Source: Pelecanus crispus
Lineage: Eukaryota; Chordata; Aves; Pelecaniformes; Pelecanidae
DNA length: 64,000 nt
Reading direction: 5' to 3'
NCBI RefSeq assembly: GCF_030463565.1
Contig: NC_134643.1
Location: forward strand, 167,546,491-167,610,490
A program made the translations under genes and the position numbers. Each line of letters begins with the position of its first letter. The stretch's first letter is position 1. Below are positions 63,029-64,000 of this stretch, piece by piece. The notes under the pieces were generated by a model. It worked only from the letters and a program-made list of their open reading frames with translations. It was not told where the DNA came from and made no database searches.

Positions 63029-63671
63029 CTGTAAATGAGAAAGTTAGTTAAAACGGCGTCATTTTTAAGACGTTGTCTGTAACTTATACATAAATACAAA
63101 AACTTATTATTTTTTAAAGCAGCTAAAGATGCCTCGCCATGCATATTAACTCAAAGCACAGCAATGTAAAATGAGTGAAATTTTGTTATTGATAGCAAAA
63201 GCGTGGTACTATTAACCTAAAACTGTAGCAGCACAACTACTGAAAAGAAAGGCCTTTAAAGCAACGAAAATGACATTGCCTTTAAATAGGTTTTCAAATA
63301 TTATAGGGAGAAAAAACCACTTGTGTTTCATTGCCAAGTATTTTCTTTTTTTAATTTAAATATTGTTTCCTATTATTATACAGATTAATGGATTACGTTA
63401 AGCGTTTTCAATTACAGAAGCAGTTTTATCTCAATTCGACTTTTCATGAGAGGATATTTAAAAAAATGAAACCATGTTAGGAACCAAACTAAATTGTCTG
63501 CGTTTATTACGTATGAGAATGAGATGGATAGAGTTTCTGGTAAATTAACGAGTATGTGAAATCATTTCCAGTTGATGTTCAAAAGTAAAGCGATACAAAT
63601 TTCATTAGTTGCTTCTCTGAAAAAAAAAAAAAAAAGCTACATGCAAAGCAAAAGGTGAAAGGTCAAAGTAC
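63029..63671 (-). other. MBNL2: MBNL2 intron between the 54-nt and 154-nt exons
   Basis: A 643-bp intron with canonical ends, AT-rich and free of repeats. In vertebrate MBNL genes the introns around the 54-nt exon are unusually conserved; conservation cannot be measured here. Confidence 0.85.
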
Positions 63672-63725
63672 CAGGTCTACAGTTGCTTCGAGAGGTCGCT
63701 TCATTGCTTTGGCAGTCGACTGAGT
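63672..63725 (-). CDS. MBNL2: MBNL2 alternative 54-nt exon (nuclear localisation exon)
   Basis: The exon encodes TQSTAKAMKRPLEATVDL in phase 0 on both sides, so it can be included or skipped without changing frame (...TVM-AFPPG when skipped). It is exactly 54 nt. The KRPLEA motif supplies the nuclear-localisation half-site for which this exon is known in MBNL1 and MBNL2. The acceptor (TTATTAAAAG, AG at 63727-63726) lacks a good pyrimidine tract and the donor is GTACTT, so both are weak, as expected of a switch exon. A YGCY cluster lies just upstream. MBNL proteins regulate this exon in their own transcripts (established for MBNL1). The zinc-finger exons are beyond the window. Confidence 0.96.
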
Positions 63726-64000
63726 CTTTTAATAACAGGCAGCGAGCACATGATGGCAGTGGGCCAATGGGATTCAAGCGAATTAACATACAGGTAAACA
63801 GCAAGCAGAGGTGCATCATGGGAACGGCATTGCATTTGTGGATAGGTGAGAAGGAAAAAAATATTCTGAATGCAATATACAACATACAAAACACTAGGCA
63901 TGCACAACAACAAAAATGTCTTCTAAAGAAATGAATATTACATTTCGAATTAGTACCGAAGCAAAAATGCATCTACTATACCTTAGTTAAAAGCATATAA
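63726..64000 (-). other. MBNL2: MBNL2 intron upstream of the 54-nt exon (partial)
   Basis: Intronic sequence running off the window edge. Transcript-strand YGCY motifs are dense near the exon: UGCC, CGCU and UGCU overlap at 63738-63748, UGCC is at 63755-63758, and two UGCU are at 63800-63807. Confidence 0.8.

Overview
The window is vertebrate chromosomal DNA, most likely avian. The evidence is two CR1 retrotransposon tails carrying the bird-type ATTCTATG octamer, two short solo ERVL-type LTRs with perfect 5-bp target duplications, and a tRNA-Ile-headed SINE with a CR1-like tail. That SINE resembles the passerine family TguSINE1, so a songbird is my best guess (inference). There are no bacterial-style gene clusters. 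Coding sequence is a few hundred bases in 64 kb, and almost every long open frame is chance reading through CpG-island or repeat sequence.

Two genes lie in tandem on the minus strand, in the same order as human chromosome 13 (MBNL2 then RAP2A). At the right, the 3' half of MBNL2 (muscleblind-like splicing regulator 2) is present as five exons. In transcription order these are a 54-nt NLS exon (63672-63725), a 154-nt exon (62875-63028), a 36-nt exon (59503-59538), a 95-nt exon (57999-58093) and the terminal exon (from 41143), followed by a roughly 2.8-kb AT-rich 3' UTR ending near 38.2 kb. Lengths, phases and splice sites are all consistent. Skipping or including the 95-nt exon makes the terminal exon be read in two different frames, giving two C-termini (a long one ending ELPQTAC or a short one ending QIILK). 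The 5' exons with the zinc fingers lie beyond position 64000.

At the left, RAP2A exon 1 (15257-15570, minus) encodes residues 1-104 of a Rap2 GTPase and sits in a strong CpG island (about 14.6-16.7 kb). The island carries paired E-boxes, an RFX-type X-box plus a related palindrome, and a CCAAT box. Exon 2 was not found, so positions 1-15256 are read as intron 1. Between the genes (about 16.7-38.2 kb) is non-coding DNA with degraded CR1/L3 fossils, one younger CR1 and the SINE.

The most interesting structure is a perfectly phased 17-bp minisatellite (17 copies, 41249-41537) in the last MBNL2 intron, about 105 nt upstream of the terminal exon. In the transcript every unit is a GGGA/UCCC mini-hairpin presenting UGCU in its loop. 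That is the YGCY motif bound by MBNL proteins, so the array could be an autoregulatory RNA platform for MBNL2 itself. The adjacent C-terminal coding sequence looks GC-shifted compared with the human peptide as I recall it.
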